From positions 1 to 64,000 of the forward strand of contig NZ_STGK01000016.1 of the NCBI RefSeq assembly GCF_004919105.1: 64,000 nucleotides of DNA, written 5' to 3'. The notes under the pieces were generated by a model that did not search any database, was not told the origin of the DNA, and saw only the letters and a list, made by a program, of their open reading frames with translations. Numbering within the stretch: the stretch's first letter is position 1; every line of letters starts with the position of its first letter. This document shows positions 39,899 to 47,792 of this stretch, piece by piece. The stretch is from Nocardioides sp. GY 10113. GTDB taxonomy: Bacteria; Actinomycetota; Actinomycetes; Propionibacteriales; Nocardioidaceae. A program made the translations under genes and the position numbers.

Positions 39899-40693
39899 TC
39901 AGCAATCGACGCTGCCCAGCTTCGCGAGGCCCTCCCGATCGCCCGGCCCGTAGGTAGTTCGTTCGGTGTACTCGTACATCAGCTCGCCCGGGTCGTCGAC
40001 ATGATCGAGCCCGACGACGTGCCCGAGTTCGTGGTCGACGATCGCTTGGGCGTACTCGGCGTCCCGGGGACCGAACGACGCGAACAGGTCTCGGTCGAGG
40101 ATCACCTGACCCGTGACGTACCTCAGCCGACCCGGTGTCCCGACCGCGGTGCTGCCGCCGATTCCGGCCACGGCGCCGGCCAACTCTGGGAACTCCTCGG
40201 GTGTTGCCCAGGCGATCAGAACCGGCCGGCGCCGGGCCAACCCTCCACGCGGAGTGCCGCGATCATCCGTCAGACCGACTCGGACGAACTTCAGCCCGGT
40301 CGCAGCACCTGTGCGCGCGAGCCCGGTATCGACCAGCTCGTCGTAGTTCGCGGGAGCTCCGTCGGGGTTGACCACAACCTCGATCGGGCGGCAGGGGGTG
40401 AAGGCGACCGGAACGTCGCTGCCCCGCTGGGTCCGCATGAATGCATAGGTGCCAACGCCCTGGGACACCGTGGGCGCCACGCCCAGCCGATCGTTGTCGA
40501 ACCCAGCGAGGCGTCGGATCGTGCGGAAACTGTTGTCCGGATCTAGGGCGACGACGCCGCCAAGGAGTACCGCGATGACTAGCAGGCCCGGCAGCAAGGC
40601 TCCATGTGACCGCCGGCCGCTGTCGGACAGACTCGAGGATGGCGGCGACGTCTCGCTGCCCGACCGGCCATCAGGGTGGTCCTGATCGATCAT
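39899..40693 (-). CDS. Membrane-anchored matrixin-type zinc metalloprotease
   Basis: ATG 40693 gives a 264-residue protein with a cytoplasmic Ser-rich N-terminus (about 35 aa), one transmembrane helix (GALLPGLLVIAVLLGGVVAL) and an extracytoplasmic catalytic domain. The zinc site HELGHVVGLDH is complete (HExxHxxGxxH). It is followed by a Met-turn-like GELMYEYT, typical of peptidase family M10. It should be active at the cell surface; its substrate is unknown. It is transcribed alone. Confidence 0.85.
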   Translation of the reverse strand: MIDQDHPDGRSGSETSPPSSSLSDSGRRSHGALLPGLLVIAVLLGGVVALDPDNSFRTIRRLAGFDNDRLGVAPTVSQGVGTYAFMRTQRGSDVPVAFTPCRPIEVVVNPDGAPANYDELVDTGLARTGAATGLKFVRVGLTDDRGTPRGGLARRRPVLIAWATPEEFPELAGAVAGIGGSTAVGTPGRLRYVTGQVILDRDLFASFGPRDAEYAQAIVDHELGHVVGLDHVDDPGELMYEYTERTTYGPGDREGLAKLGSVDC

Positions 40694-41120
40694 CCATCGC
40701 CCCCAGCGTCGTAAGCGACCATCTGCCAGCAGCACCCGACGCCCTGAGGAACCACCGCGCCATCATGACGCACCCAACGAACCGCAAAGGCCATCTTGAA
40801 CACCTCAGACGTGCTGACACTCCCGAACGGCACTCGTGGCCCGACGACGTGTCCGCCAATGCTCGGGGCGTCACGGAATAGCCATACCCAGCCGCCGACT
40901 GCTCCCCACGGGACCCCCTTCCTCCGTCACGGGCAACCCAGCCGGCGCGCACCCAGTCCGGCGGCGTGGGCGCGGCAACCCGGCCGCGCAGCAGGGGTTC
41001 CACCACGTGCTCGGCGGCTGGCTGTCGGCGGCCCGCACGATCACTATCCGCCTGCGCGAGGAGCGCCGCTCCGGAGTCGGGCGCCGGGGCTGACCTCCAG
41101 CCGACCGCCTCCGCGTCGGG
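40694..41120. other. Gene-poor stretch
   Basis: Small open frames occur on both strands (for example a 38-codon frame from ATG 40764), but none has a Shine-Dalgarno and domain support. Nothing else is visible. Confidence 0.45.
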
Positions 41121-42233
41121 CTAGAACTCGCAGACCACGCCGTCGCCGTCGCGGTCGTCGTACCAGTCGTACTCCGGGTCGCGTCCGCGAACGTAGTTTC
41201 CGTACCCGGCGTCGTTGGCCTCGTAGCAGTACGAGAACCGCGGGTCTGTCTGGCTGGCGCTCGGGGTCGGCTTGGGGGTGGGTTTCGGGGTCGCGGACGG
41301 GGGCGGTCCACCCGTGTTGGCTGCGATCGTCGGCTGAGACCCGGGCTCGGGGACGTTGTCGGCCGGGCACGTCTCCAAGACGGTGAGCATTGCCTGCTTC
41401 TCGGGCTGGGTGACCCAGACCCGGTACTTCGTCTTCACTGCTGCCTGACGGGCGACGTACTCGCACCGATAGGACTTGTTCGGCGGCAGCCACGAGGCCG
41501 CGTCGGAGTCACCCTTCTGGCGGTTCGCGCTGGCATCGGCGGGCTGCAAGTTCAGCGGATCGTTCGCGAACGCCACCCGCTTGGCGTAGGGCCACTTCGC
41601 CGCGCCCTTCTGCCAGGCGTCGGAGAGTGCGACGACGTGGTCGATGTCGACCTCGCTGGTGCCGCCGCGCACGTATTGGATCGATGTCCCGGTGTAGGGG
41701 TCGGCGAGAGTCCCCGACATCACCTTGCAGCGGCCATCCTTCGTCTGCTCGGTGAGGGTGGCGACGAGCATGTCGGTGCGGGTGTCGCAGCCGTTCTGGT
41801 CGACGTCCACCCAGTCCGGGCCGAACTGGTCCCGGGAGTAGCCGGTCTTGGCGGCGCGGCCCTTCACGACCAGGGCGTCGACGACGTCGTCGGCGTCGCC
41901 GTCGGCCGGAGCTTCAGTCGGAGTCAGAGTCGGAGTCGCGGTGGTCGGAGTAGGCGTCGGGTCTTCTGTCGGTGTCGCAGAGGAGGTCTCGACCGGCGTC
42001 GGTGTCGGACTCGAGGACGCCGAAGTAGCGGGGTCGCCAGTCACGGTGGTCTCGCTGCCGGTCAACCCAATCGCGAAGACGGCAGCGAGGGTGACCACCG
42101 TCCAGAGCGACTTCCACGCGACGCTGAGGCCCGGGCGCTTCCAGAGCAGCCAGAAGCCGGGCACGAGGCACAACACCATGCCGATGACGATCATCGGCCA
42201 GGAGTAGAGCCATCCGCCGCGGGTCCGTGTCAT
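41121..42233 (-). CDS. Membrane-anchored HNH nuclease (DUF1524) with C-terminal Excalibur domain
   Basis: The 370-residue protein has two N-terminal hydrophobic helices (PMIVIGMVLCLVPGFWLLW; SLWTVVTLAAVFAIGL), a long Thr/Pro/Ser-rich linker, a DUF1524/HNH domain and a C-terminal Ca-binding Excalibur domain. The HNH domain shows DIDHVVALSDAWQKGA, NDPLNLQPADASANRQKGD, and cysteine pairs. The Excalibur domain shows CYEANDAGYG and YDDRDGDGVVCEF. Such proteins are extracellular nucleases widespread in actinobacteria. Both metal-binding DH and the Asn residues are present. It is the last large gene of the island on the right side. Confidence 0.88.
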   Translation of the reverse strand: MTRTRGGWLYSWPMIVIGMVLCLVPGFWLLWKRPGLSVAWKSLWTVVTLAAVFAIGLTGSETTVTGDPATSASSSPTPTPVETSSATPTEDPTPTPTTATPTLTPTEAPADGDADDVVDALVVKGRAAKTGYSRDQFGPDWVDVDQNGCDTRTDMLVATLTEQTKDGRCKVMSGTLADPYTGTSIQYVRGGTSEVDIDHVVALSDAWQKGAAKWPYAKRVAFANDPLNLQPADASANRQKGDSDAASWLPPNKSYRCEYVARQAAVKTKYRVWVTQPEKQAMLTVLETCPADNVPEPGSQPTIAANTGGPPPSATPKPTPKPTPSASQTDPRFSYCYEANDAGYGNYVRGRDPEYDWYDDRDGDGVVCEF

Positions 42234-42465
42234 GCGCGCAACCTAGGTTGCGCATCGGTTCGTCGCCGAATTGTTGGAAGACGACACCTGGATCGGGAGG
42301 TCGGTCACGACCGCGTCGCCCGCCCTACGGGCCGCGCCCGTTCGAGCACTGGGACGAAGACGCCGAGATTCGTTGGCCGGATCGGTAGCGCTCGCCGCAG
42401 GCACTGCACACCTCAGTGCGGATCGCTCGCCCGAGCGTTCCATCATCCCTCGTCAAAGGCCACCC

Positions 42466-42678
42466 ATGGACACGATCAACCCCAGTCAGGACCCCGATTC
42501 CAAGACCCGCAACCGCGCCCGCAAGGCCGTCGGCTTCACCTTCGGCTTCATCACCGCCGCCGTTGGCGGCGCGATCGCGGCCTCCCTGCTCTCCGGTAAT
42601 CAACAGCGGGCACCCGCGCGGAGCCGGCCCCGAGACCGGCCCGAATCGAGAGCAATGCGGCCCGTTTCCGGCCCCTAG
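42466..42678 (+). CDS. Small membrane protein, 70 residues
   Basis: ATG 42466 lies 6-7 nt after AAAGG. The product has a polar start (DTINPSQDPDSKTRNRARKA), one Gly/Ala-rich transmembrane stretch (VGFTFGFITAAVGGAIAASL) and a basic, Arg/Pro-rich tail. No family is known to me. It converges on the tRNA-Arg terminator at the right island end. Confidence 0.5.
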   Translation: MDTINPSQDPDSKTRNRARKAVGFTFGFITAAVGGAIAASLLSGNQQRAPARSRPRDRPESRAMRPVSGP

Positions 42679-42687
42679 ATGCACCAA

Positions 42688-42717
42688 AGGCCCTCTCCGC
42701 CGATGGGAAAAGGGCCT
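42688..42717 (-). terminator. Terminator of tRNA-Arg supplied by the island
   Basis: A 7-bp stem, AGGCCCT / AGGGCCT, with a 16-nt loop lies 19 bp beyond the tRNA 3' end on the minus strand. It replaces the original hairpin now left behind at 14781-14809. Confidence 0.5.
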
Positions 42718-42733
42718 CTGAACTGCAAACTCT

Positions 42734-42769
42734 TGCGCGCCCGTAGGGATTCGAACCCCAAACCTTCTG
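42734..42769. repeat. attR: 36-bp direct repeat inside tRNA-Arg
   Basis: It is identical to 14836-14871. It covers the tRNA from the acceptor 3' end through the T arm to the 3' side of the anticodon stem, so the gene stays intact after integration. Confidence 0.9.
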
Positions 42770-42808
42770 ATCCGTAGTCAGATGCTCTATCCGTTGAGCT
42801 ACGGGCGC
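42736..42808 (-). tRNA. tRNA-Arg (anticodon ACG)
   Basis: The 73-nt cloverleaf folds well: acceptor GCGCCCG/CGGGCGC, D stem GCTC/GAGC, anticodon arm TCTGA-CTACGGA-TCAGA with anticodon ACG, and T arm with loop TTCGAAT. CCA is not encoded. It is the integration target of the island. Confidence 0.96.
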
Positions 42809-42910
42809 CCGCCGCGTTACCGCGACCAGAAGAGACTAGCGGAGGGTGGCGCCGGATGCCGAATCAGCGACGCAGGGCGCTCGTCCCGGTGGCTGTGGGA
42901 CGATCGACCC

Positions 42911-43942
42911 ATGCCGGGATACCCACCGGAGGACCGTGAGATCTTCGAGTCCGAGGCGCTCGGACTCTACGAGTCCGCCGTCAAGGAGCAGGGGATCCGC
43001 CTCGACGACCCGCGGATCGCCGACGGCGGTGCGACCAGGCGCGGCTTCGAGCTGCTCGTCCGGATGGGGCTGCTGCACCGGGACGCCGAGGCCCAGGTAT
43101 GGCTGCCGGCCGATCCCGCCGCCGCCCAGTCCCAGGTGGTCGCGCCGTTGGGCCAGGAGGGCACCCGACTGATCGAGGAGTCCGCCCGCTGGGCCAAGAC
43201 CCTGGGCGCGCTGGGCAACACCTGGCGACGCGCCCCGCAGCCGGAGGACACCAGCGGCCTGGTCACCTACCTGCACGGCCTCGCGATCAGCCCGTTCCTC
43301 AACGACCTGGTGGCCGACGCCGAGGAGGAGCTGCTCACCGCGCAGCCGCAGACCGGCCGCGACCCGCAGTCGATGGCGGCGGGCGTCCTGCGCGACATCG
43401 ACGCCCTCGAGCGCGGCGTCCGGATGCGCACGCTCTACCAGCACAGCGCCCGCCGCGACGCCGTCACCCACAAGTACGTCGCCCGGGTCACCGCCGCCGG
43501 CGCCGAGGTCCGGACGCTCGACGAGTTCTTCAACCGGCTGATCGTGGTCGACCGCCGCGTCGCCGTCATCCCGGGCGCCGACGGCCTCGCCACGGCCGTG
43601 GTGGTCCGCGACCCGGCCGTGGTCGCGTACCTGGTGGACGTCTTCGACCGCGCGTTCGCCCGGGCCCGCCCGTTCACCAGCACCGAGCGGACGGTCACCC
43701 GCGAGATCGCCGCCGAGCAGCGGGCGATGACCATCCGGATGCTGGCCGAGGGCCACGCCGACGTGATCAGCGCCAAGCGGCTCGGGGTGAGCCCGCGCAC
43801 GTACGCCGGCTACGTGGCCGAGCTCAAGGAGGAGTACGACGCCGAGAGCCGCTTCCAGCTCGGCTACACCCTCGGCCGGCTCGGCGTCACCGGCAACGAC
43901 GAGGGCGAGCCTCCGCCCACCGAGGGCGGCCCGGACGCCTGA
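42911..43942 (+). CDS. LuxR/TrmB-like transcriptional regulator
   Basis: The 343-residue protein starts at ATG 42911. The N-terminus (ALGLYESAVKEQGIRLDDPRI, then GFELLVRMGLLHRD) looks like a TrmB-type winged helix. A central phospholipase-D-like sensor fold follows (residues about 150-260), and the C-terminus ends in an HTH (MTIRMLAEGHADVISAKRLGVSPRTYAGYVAEL). This layout is common in Streptomyces LuxR-type regulators without a receiver domain. Its targets are unknown. It is the first chromosomal gene after the tRNA and lies beside a short minus-strand ORF. Confidence 0.78.
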   Translation: MPGYPPEDREIFESEALGLYESAVKEQGIRLDDPRIADGGATRRGFELLVRMGLLHRDAEAQVWLPADPAAAQSQVVAPLGQEGTRLIEESARWAKTLGALGNTWRRAPQPEDTSGLVTYLHGLAISPFLNDLVADAEEELLTAQPQTGRDPQSMAAGVLRDIDALERGVRMRTLYQHSARRDAVTHKYVARVTAAGAEVRTLDEFFNRLIVVDRRVAVIPGADGLATAVVVRDPAVVAYLVDVFDRAFARARPFTSTERTVTREIAAEQRAMTIRMLAEGHADVISAKRLGVSPRTYAGYVAELKEEYDAESRFQLGYTLGRLGVTGNDEGEPPPTEGGPDA

Positions 43943-44009
43943 GGGCGCCGCGTGGGGCCACCGCCCGGGGACACCATGCCCCGGGCGCGCCCCGCGCGCG
44001 GGCGAACCT

Positions 44010-44096
44010 TCAGCTGCCGCCTCCCCAGCTGGTGTCCCGACCGTGGTCGGGTCCGGCGGCTGCGACGGGGAGGGCCCTGCGCGTCAGCTTCTTCAT
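44010..44096 (-). CDS. Candidate 28-residue peptide
   Basis: The ATG at 44096 has GGAGC 8-9 nt upstream (CAGGAGCGGACACATG), and the frame stops cleanly at 44010. The peptide begins MKKLTRRALPVAAAGPDHGR and ends DTSWGGGS. It is basic at its start and ends in a Trp/Gly tail, like small ribosomal or peptide-precursor ORFs. I know no homologue; it could be a regulatory or secreted peptide. Confidence 0.4.
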   Translation of the reverse strand: MKKLTRRALPVAAAGPDHGRDTSWGGGS

Positions 44097-44303
44097 GTGT
44101 CCGCTCCTGCTCCTGTGTCAACGGCGACTCGTCGTGACGCCGCCCGTGGGGTGTCGACGGGACGTCCGCCCCGGCCCCTGGCCGCCGTCGGCGGAGGACC
44201 GGACTTCCGTCCAGAAGGCGAACTCTTCCCCCGTTCGCCCCAGGCAAACCCGACAACTGGAAGAAAAATGAGACGCGACGGGCCATTGCGACCGAAAAAG
44301 CGG

Positions 44304-44338
44304 AACGCCCCTGGTGAGCGGGGCTCACCAGGGGCGTT
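44304..44338. terminator. Terminator hairpin between the small ORF and tRNA-Ser
   Basis: A perfect 16-bp stem, AACGCCCCTGGTGAGC / GCTCACCAGGGGCGTT, has a 3-nt loop. T-rich sequence follows on both strands. It ends tRNA-Ser transcription on the minus strand. Confidence 0.8.
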
Positions 44339-44347
44339 TTCCTTCGG

Positions 44348-44437
44348 CGGAGGCGGCGGGATTTGAACCCGCGAGAGGGGGTTACCCTCAACCCGCTTAG
44401 CAGGCGGGCGCCATAGACCGGACTAGGCGACGCCTCC
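44348..44437 (-). tRNA. tRNA-Ser (anticodon GCT)
   Basis: The 90-nt class II tRNA has acceptor GGAGGCG/CGCCTCC, anticodon loop CTGCTAA (GCT), a long variable arm (GGGTAACCCCC region) and a T loop TTCAAAT. CCA is not encoded. Confidence 0.95.
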
Positions 44438-44562
44438 CCACCGGCCAGATTTCTCCGGCCAGCGCGCCAAGGCTACAAGCACCGGCCCTCTGCACCGAAT
44501 CCGGCCACCCCGGAACCGGCCCGAGGCGGCCAGTGCCAGCCTGCGAGCAGCCGGTCAGCGGA

Positions 44563-45018
44563 TCAGCGACCGGCGGCGATCAGGTGCGCGCGGACGTCCC
44601 GGGCGAAGTCGTCCTTGTCCGCGGCCAGCAGCTGGACCGGGATCGTCGTCGTACCGCCCTGCTTGAGGCGCAGCACCACGCACTCGATGTCGCGCGGCGC
44701 CGCGGCCACGGCGTCCTCGACCTCGCTCCACCGGGCCTCGCGCACGCCGACGCCGCGGACCAGGCGGACCCGGTAGCCGGTCGCGGTGAGCCGGACGACG
44801 GCGAGCCGGCTGCGCAGCCACCAGCCGAGGATGCCCAGTCCGACCAGCCCGAGCAGCAGCAGCACGACGATCGCGTTCGGGTCGATGCCCAGACCGGCGG
44901 CCGCGACCGTGAAGACGAGCACGACGACGGCGAACACGACCAGATACGCACCGACGAAGCGCGCCATCACCGGCGGGGCGAGGCGGTAGTCGGTCACGGA
45001 CGGCGCTGCGTTGCTCAT
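44563..45018 (-). CDS. Membrane protein with PH-like domain
   Basis: The 151-residue protein starts at ATG 45018 (MSNAAPSVTDYRL). Two transmembrane helices (FVGAYLVVFAVVVLVFTVAA; AIVVLLLLGLVGLGILGWWL) are followed by a cytoplasmic β-rich domain (RLAVVRLTATGYRVRLVRGVGVREARWSEVEDAV). This is the layout of small bacterial PH-like (bPH2/YdbS-related) membrane proteins. The function is unknown. It lies between two tRNA-Ser genes. Confidence 0.7.
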   Translation of the reverse strand: MSNAAPSVTDYRLAPPVMARFVGAYLVVFAVVVLVFTVAAAGLGIDPNAIVVLLLLGLVGLGILGWWLRSRLAVVRLTATGYRVRLVRGVGVREARWSEVEDAVAAAPRDIECVVLRLKQGGTTTIPVQLLAADKDDFARDVRAHLIAAGR

Positions 45019-45190
45019 GACCCGCATTGAACAAGAGGACCCCGCACCGGCCAAAGCCGCGGCGGCCCGGCCACCGGCCCCGGCGGCCGGCGGCTCCCCT
45101 AGACTCCCAGACCGTCGGCTTGGTCGGCTCGTGTGCCCGAGACCCCGCTCCAGCGGTGCCGGAGGCACACGACCCGCGCTCGGCCGGCCT

Positions 45191-45275
45191 GGAGGAGTGC
45201 CGGAGTGGCCGATCGGAACCGCCTTGAAAGCGGTCGTAGGGAGACCTACCGCGGGTTCGAATCCCGCCTCCTCCG
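45191..45275 (+). tRNA. tRNA-Ser (anticodon TGA)
   Basis: The 85-nt class II tRNA has acceptor GGAGGAG/CTCCTCC, anticodon loop CTTGAAA (TGA), a long variable arm around GTAGGGAGACCTAC and T loop TTCGAAT. CCA is not encoded. Confidence 0.95.
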
Positions 45276-45328
45276 CCCATCGGGCAGGCGCGCGCGCCTG
45301 CCTTGCGAACGGCCCTAGGCTGCGACAC

Positions 45329-45730
45329 ATGCGGACGCTGCTCAACGTGATCTGGCTGGTGCTGGCGGGCTTCTGGCTGTTCCTCGGCTACCTGGCCGCG
45401 GCCGCCCTGTGGTGCATCACGATCATCGGCATCCCGTTCGGCATCGCGTCGTTCCGGATCGGGCTCTACGCGCTGTGGCCGTTCGGCCGGACCGTCGTCG
45501 CGAAGCCCGGCGCCGGCGCCGGCAGCCTGATCGGCAACATCCTGTGGATCATCCTGTCCGGGATCTGGCTGGCGATCGGCCACGCCGTCTCCGGGGTGCT
45601 GCTGTGCCTGACGATCATCGGGATCCCGCTCGGCCTGGCGAACTTCAAGATGATCCCGATCAGCCTCACCCCGCTGGGCAAGGAGATCGTCGACCTCGAC
45701 GACCCGCGCGCGACGTACGCCGCGGGCTAG
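45329..45730 (+). CDS. YccF-family (DUF307) membrane protein
   Basis: The 133-residue protein consists of two related halves, each with CxTIIGIPxGxAxF (WCITIIGIPFGIASF and LCLTIIGIPLGLANF), the hallmark of YccF/DUF307. Four hydrophobic helices are visible. The function is unknown; the family is widespread in bacteria. The start is ATG 45329, 53 bp after tRNA-Ser. Confidence 0.9.
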   Translation: MRTLLNVIWLVLAGFWLFLGYLAAAALWCITIIGIPFGIASFRIGLYALWPFGRTVVAKPGAGAGSLIGNILWIILSGIWLAIGHAVSGVLLCLTIIGIPLGLANFKMIPISLTPLGKEIVDLDDPRATYAAG

Positions 45731-45809
45731 CCGCGTCCCCGTCCGACCGTCGCCTCATCGTGGAACCACCGGTTGGCCGCGTGCTCGCCGGCCATCGACC
45801 GATCCACGC

Positions 45810-46847
45810 TCAGAGCAGCGCGGCGGTCCGGTGCGGCTCGGGACGCAGCGGCTCGACGGCCTGGGTGGCCACCCGGCGGCCCCCGCCGGAGCTCGGGCCG
45901 CTGCCGGTCACCAGGCGGTCCACCTTGATCACCGCCCAGCCCAGCAGCACGCCGACGACGAGGCCGAAGCCGACCGAGAGCAGCGCCTCGCCGGCCGCGA
46001 TCTCCGGATTGCCCAGCGCGGTCGCCGTCGGCGCGGTCGCGGCGACACCGAACGCGCAGACCCACCAGCCCTGCCGGCGCCGCGCCCGCATGTGGCAGCC
46101 GTAGACGATGGCCGGGACGCCCAGGATCGCCGAGATCGGCCGCGGGAACGCGCCTAGGTTGTCCCGGCTCCAGCGCACCACGGCCAGCAGCTGGTCGATC
46201 AGGGTGTAGGCGCCGTAGCGGCGCAGCATCTCGGCGTAGAGCAGCGTCACGGCGAGCAGCAGCGCACCCACCGCCACCACGATCAGGCCGCGCCGCCCCA
46301 GCCCGTGGAACCCCGCGCCCAGGCGGTAGACGACGCTGAACGCGCCGAGCAGCGCCAGGCCGAGTACGACGTACTCGTAGCGGTTGACCCGGATCGCCGG
46401 CTCGAAGCCGATGCTGGCCAGCGCGCCGACGGCGGCCGTGCCCAGCGCGATCCCCGCCTCGCGTGCCGAGGCCCAGTAGCCCCGGCAGGGGACGGTGACC
46501 ATCACGCCCAGCACCGCCGCCACCGCTGAGATCAGCACCGCGGCCCCCGCGCGCAGCACCTCCTGCTCGGAGACGACCGCGGTGATCGCGAACGCCAGCG
46601 CGATCGCGCCGAAGACGAACGGTCGGCCGCCCTCGCGGGCGGCGAGCGCCCAGCCGTAGGTGCCGGAGACCACGATCGCCCCGACGCCGGCGAGCCACTC
46701 CGGCCCGATCGGGACCATCGCGGCGAGCAGCATCATCGCGCCGGCGATCGCGGCCAGGCCGGCGATCCGCAACGGCCACGGCGAGGAGATCGCCTGCTCG
46801 ACGCGGATGCTGACGCGGCGCTGGAGGTCGGCGACGGGAGCAGGCAC
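45810..46847 (-). CDS. Multi-pass membrane protein
   Basis: The 345-residue protein has about nine to ten hydrophobic helices (for example LRIAGLAAIAGAMMLLAAMV, AGAAVLISAVAAVLGVMVTV, GLGRRGLIVVAVGALLLAVT), short loops and a hydrophilic, basic C-terminal tail. It resembles uncharacterised actinobacterial integral membrane proteins. I cannot name a transport or enzyme family. It lies 11 bp downstream of the nitrilase-family gene and may be co-transcribed with it. Confidence 0.72.
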   Translation of the reverse strand: MPAPVADLQRRVSIRVEQAISSPWPLRIAGLAAIAGAMMLLAAMVPIGPEWLAGVGAIVVSGTYGWALAAREGGRPFVFGAIALAFAITAVVSEQEVLRAGAAVLISAVAAVLGVMVTVPCRGYWASAREAGIALGTAAVGALASIGFEPAIRVNRYEYVVLGLALLGAFSVVYRLGAGFHGLGRRGLIVVAVGALLLAVTLLYAEMLRRYGAYTLIDQLLAVVRWSRDNLGAFPRPISAILGVPAIVYGCHMRARRRQGWWVCAFGVAATAPTATALGNPEIAAGEALLSVGFGLVVGVLLGWAVIKVDRLVTGSGPSSGGGRRVATQAVEPLRPEPHRTAALL

Positions 46848-46858
46848 GGCGCGTCAGC

Positions 46859-47665
46859 CTACAAGCGTCGGTTGCGCAGCGACGGGTTGGCGTCGCGGAC
46901 GCGCGCCAGGACGGCGGGGTCGGCCACGCCGATCGTCACCCCGGTCGCCGCCGCATCACCGGCGTCGACCTCGGCCACCACCTCGCCGGCCGGGTCCACC
47001 AGGATGCTGTTCCCGCAGTACCGCGGCCCCGGCTGGCCGACGGCGGCGACGTAGACGGTGTTCTCGATCGCCCGCGCCGTGACCAGCGTGCGCCAGTGGT
47101 GCACCTTGCCGGGGCCGGCCACCCAGGCGGCGGGCAGCACCAGCAGGTCGGCGCCGGCGTCGACCAGCGCCCGCGCCAGCTCCGGGAACCGCAGGTCGTA
47201 GCAGGTCATCAGGCCCACCCGCCATCCGGCGACCTCGACCACGCACGGCTCGACCGGGCCGGGGCTGAGTCGGTCGGACTCGCGGTAGCCGAAGGAGTCG
47301 TAGAGGTGCACCTTGCGGTACGACGCCGAGGCGCCGCCGCGCAGCGCGAGCGTGTTGTAGGGCCGCGCCGGGTCCGGACCGACCTCGAACATGCCGGCGA
47401 CCACGGTCGCGCCGCGCTCCGCCGCCACCCGCGCCAGCTCGGTGGCGAACGGGCCGTCGATCGGCTCGGCGTACCCGCTGATGTCGGAGCCGGGCGGGCC
47501 GAAGTCCCGCGCGAACGCCTCGGGCAGGACCGCCAGGTCGGCGCCGGCGGGCACCAGGTCGGCGAGCGCGGCCCGGTTCATCGCCGGGTCCAGGGCGGAC
47601 GCGGACTGGACCAGCGCGATCCTGAGCGGCGCGGGCGGGGGCGGCAGGTCGGTACGGCGGCTCAC
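46859..47665 (-). CDS. Carbon-nitrogen hydrolase (nitrilase superfamily)
   Basis: The 268-residue protein has the catalytic triad E49 (LPEAF), K118 (YRKVHLYD) and C155 (MTCYDLRFPE), plus the second structural Glu region and NTVYVAAVGQPG. The sequence is closest in pattern to branch 10 and Nit1-type amidases; Nit proteins hydrolyse deaminated glutathione, which may be the role here. It is cytoplasmic. It is divergent from mobA and upstream of the membrane protein gene. Confidence 0.88.
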   Translation of the reverse strand: MSRRTDLPPPPAPLRIALVQSASALDPAMNRAALADLVPAGADLAVLPEAFARDFGPPGSDISGYAEPIDGPFATELARVAAERGATVVAGMFEVGPDPARPYNTLALRGGASASYRKVHLYDSFGYRESDRLSPGPVEPCVVEVAGWRVGLMTCYDLRFPELARALVDAGADLLVLPAAWVAGPGKVHHWRTLVTARAIENTVYVAAVGQPGPRYCGNSILVDPAGEVVAEVDAGDAAATGVTIGVADPAVLARVRDANPSLRNRRL

Positions 47666-47792
47666 CCTCCCAGCCTGCCAGCACTCGGGGAACTCCGCGG
47701 GACGCCCACCCGGCTCGTGTGCCCCGGGCCCCGCTGTGCCGATGTCTCAGGCACACGACCCGAGCCGGTGCCCGATGTGTCAGTCTGCGGAC

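Larger units (their letters stand above)
14836..42769. mobile_element. Integrated genomic island (about 27.9 kb) in tRNA-Arg(ACG) carrying type I-E CRISPR-Cas
   Basis: The island is bounded by 36-bp perfect direct repeats that equal the 3' half of tRNA-Arg (14836-14871 and 42734-42769). It carries int and xis at its left end, a phage/plasmid-type primase, a CRISPR-Cas locus and several cargo genes. The intact tRNA (42736-42808) is kept at the right junction, so the element restores the tRNA 3' end. I see no capsid, portal, terminase, relaxase or type IV secretion genes. It is best described as a satellite-like or integrative mobilizable-type island; its transfer mode is unknown. Confidence 0.88.
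43943..44347. other. Intergenic stretch with a small ORF and a terminator
   Basis: Apart from the 28-codon minus-strand ORF (44010-44096) and the hairpin at 44304-44338 I see no gene here. Confidence 0.5.

Noticed and set aside
14836..42769. Interpretation of the island as an intact prophage
   Set aside because: No terminase, portal, capsid, tail or lysis gene was recognised; only int, xis and a primase are phage-like.
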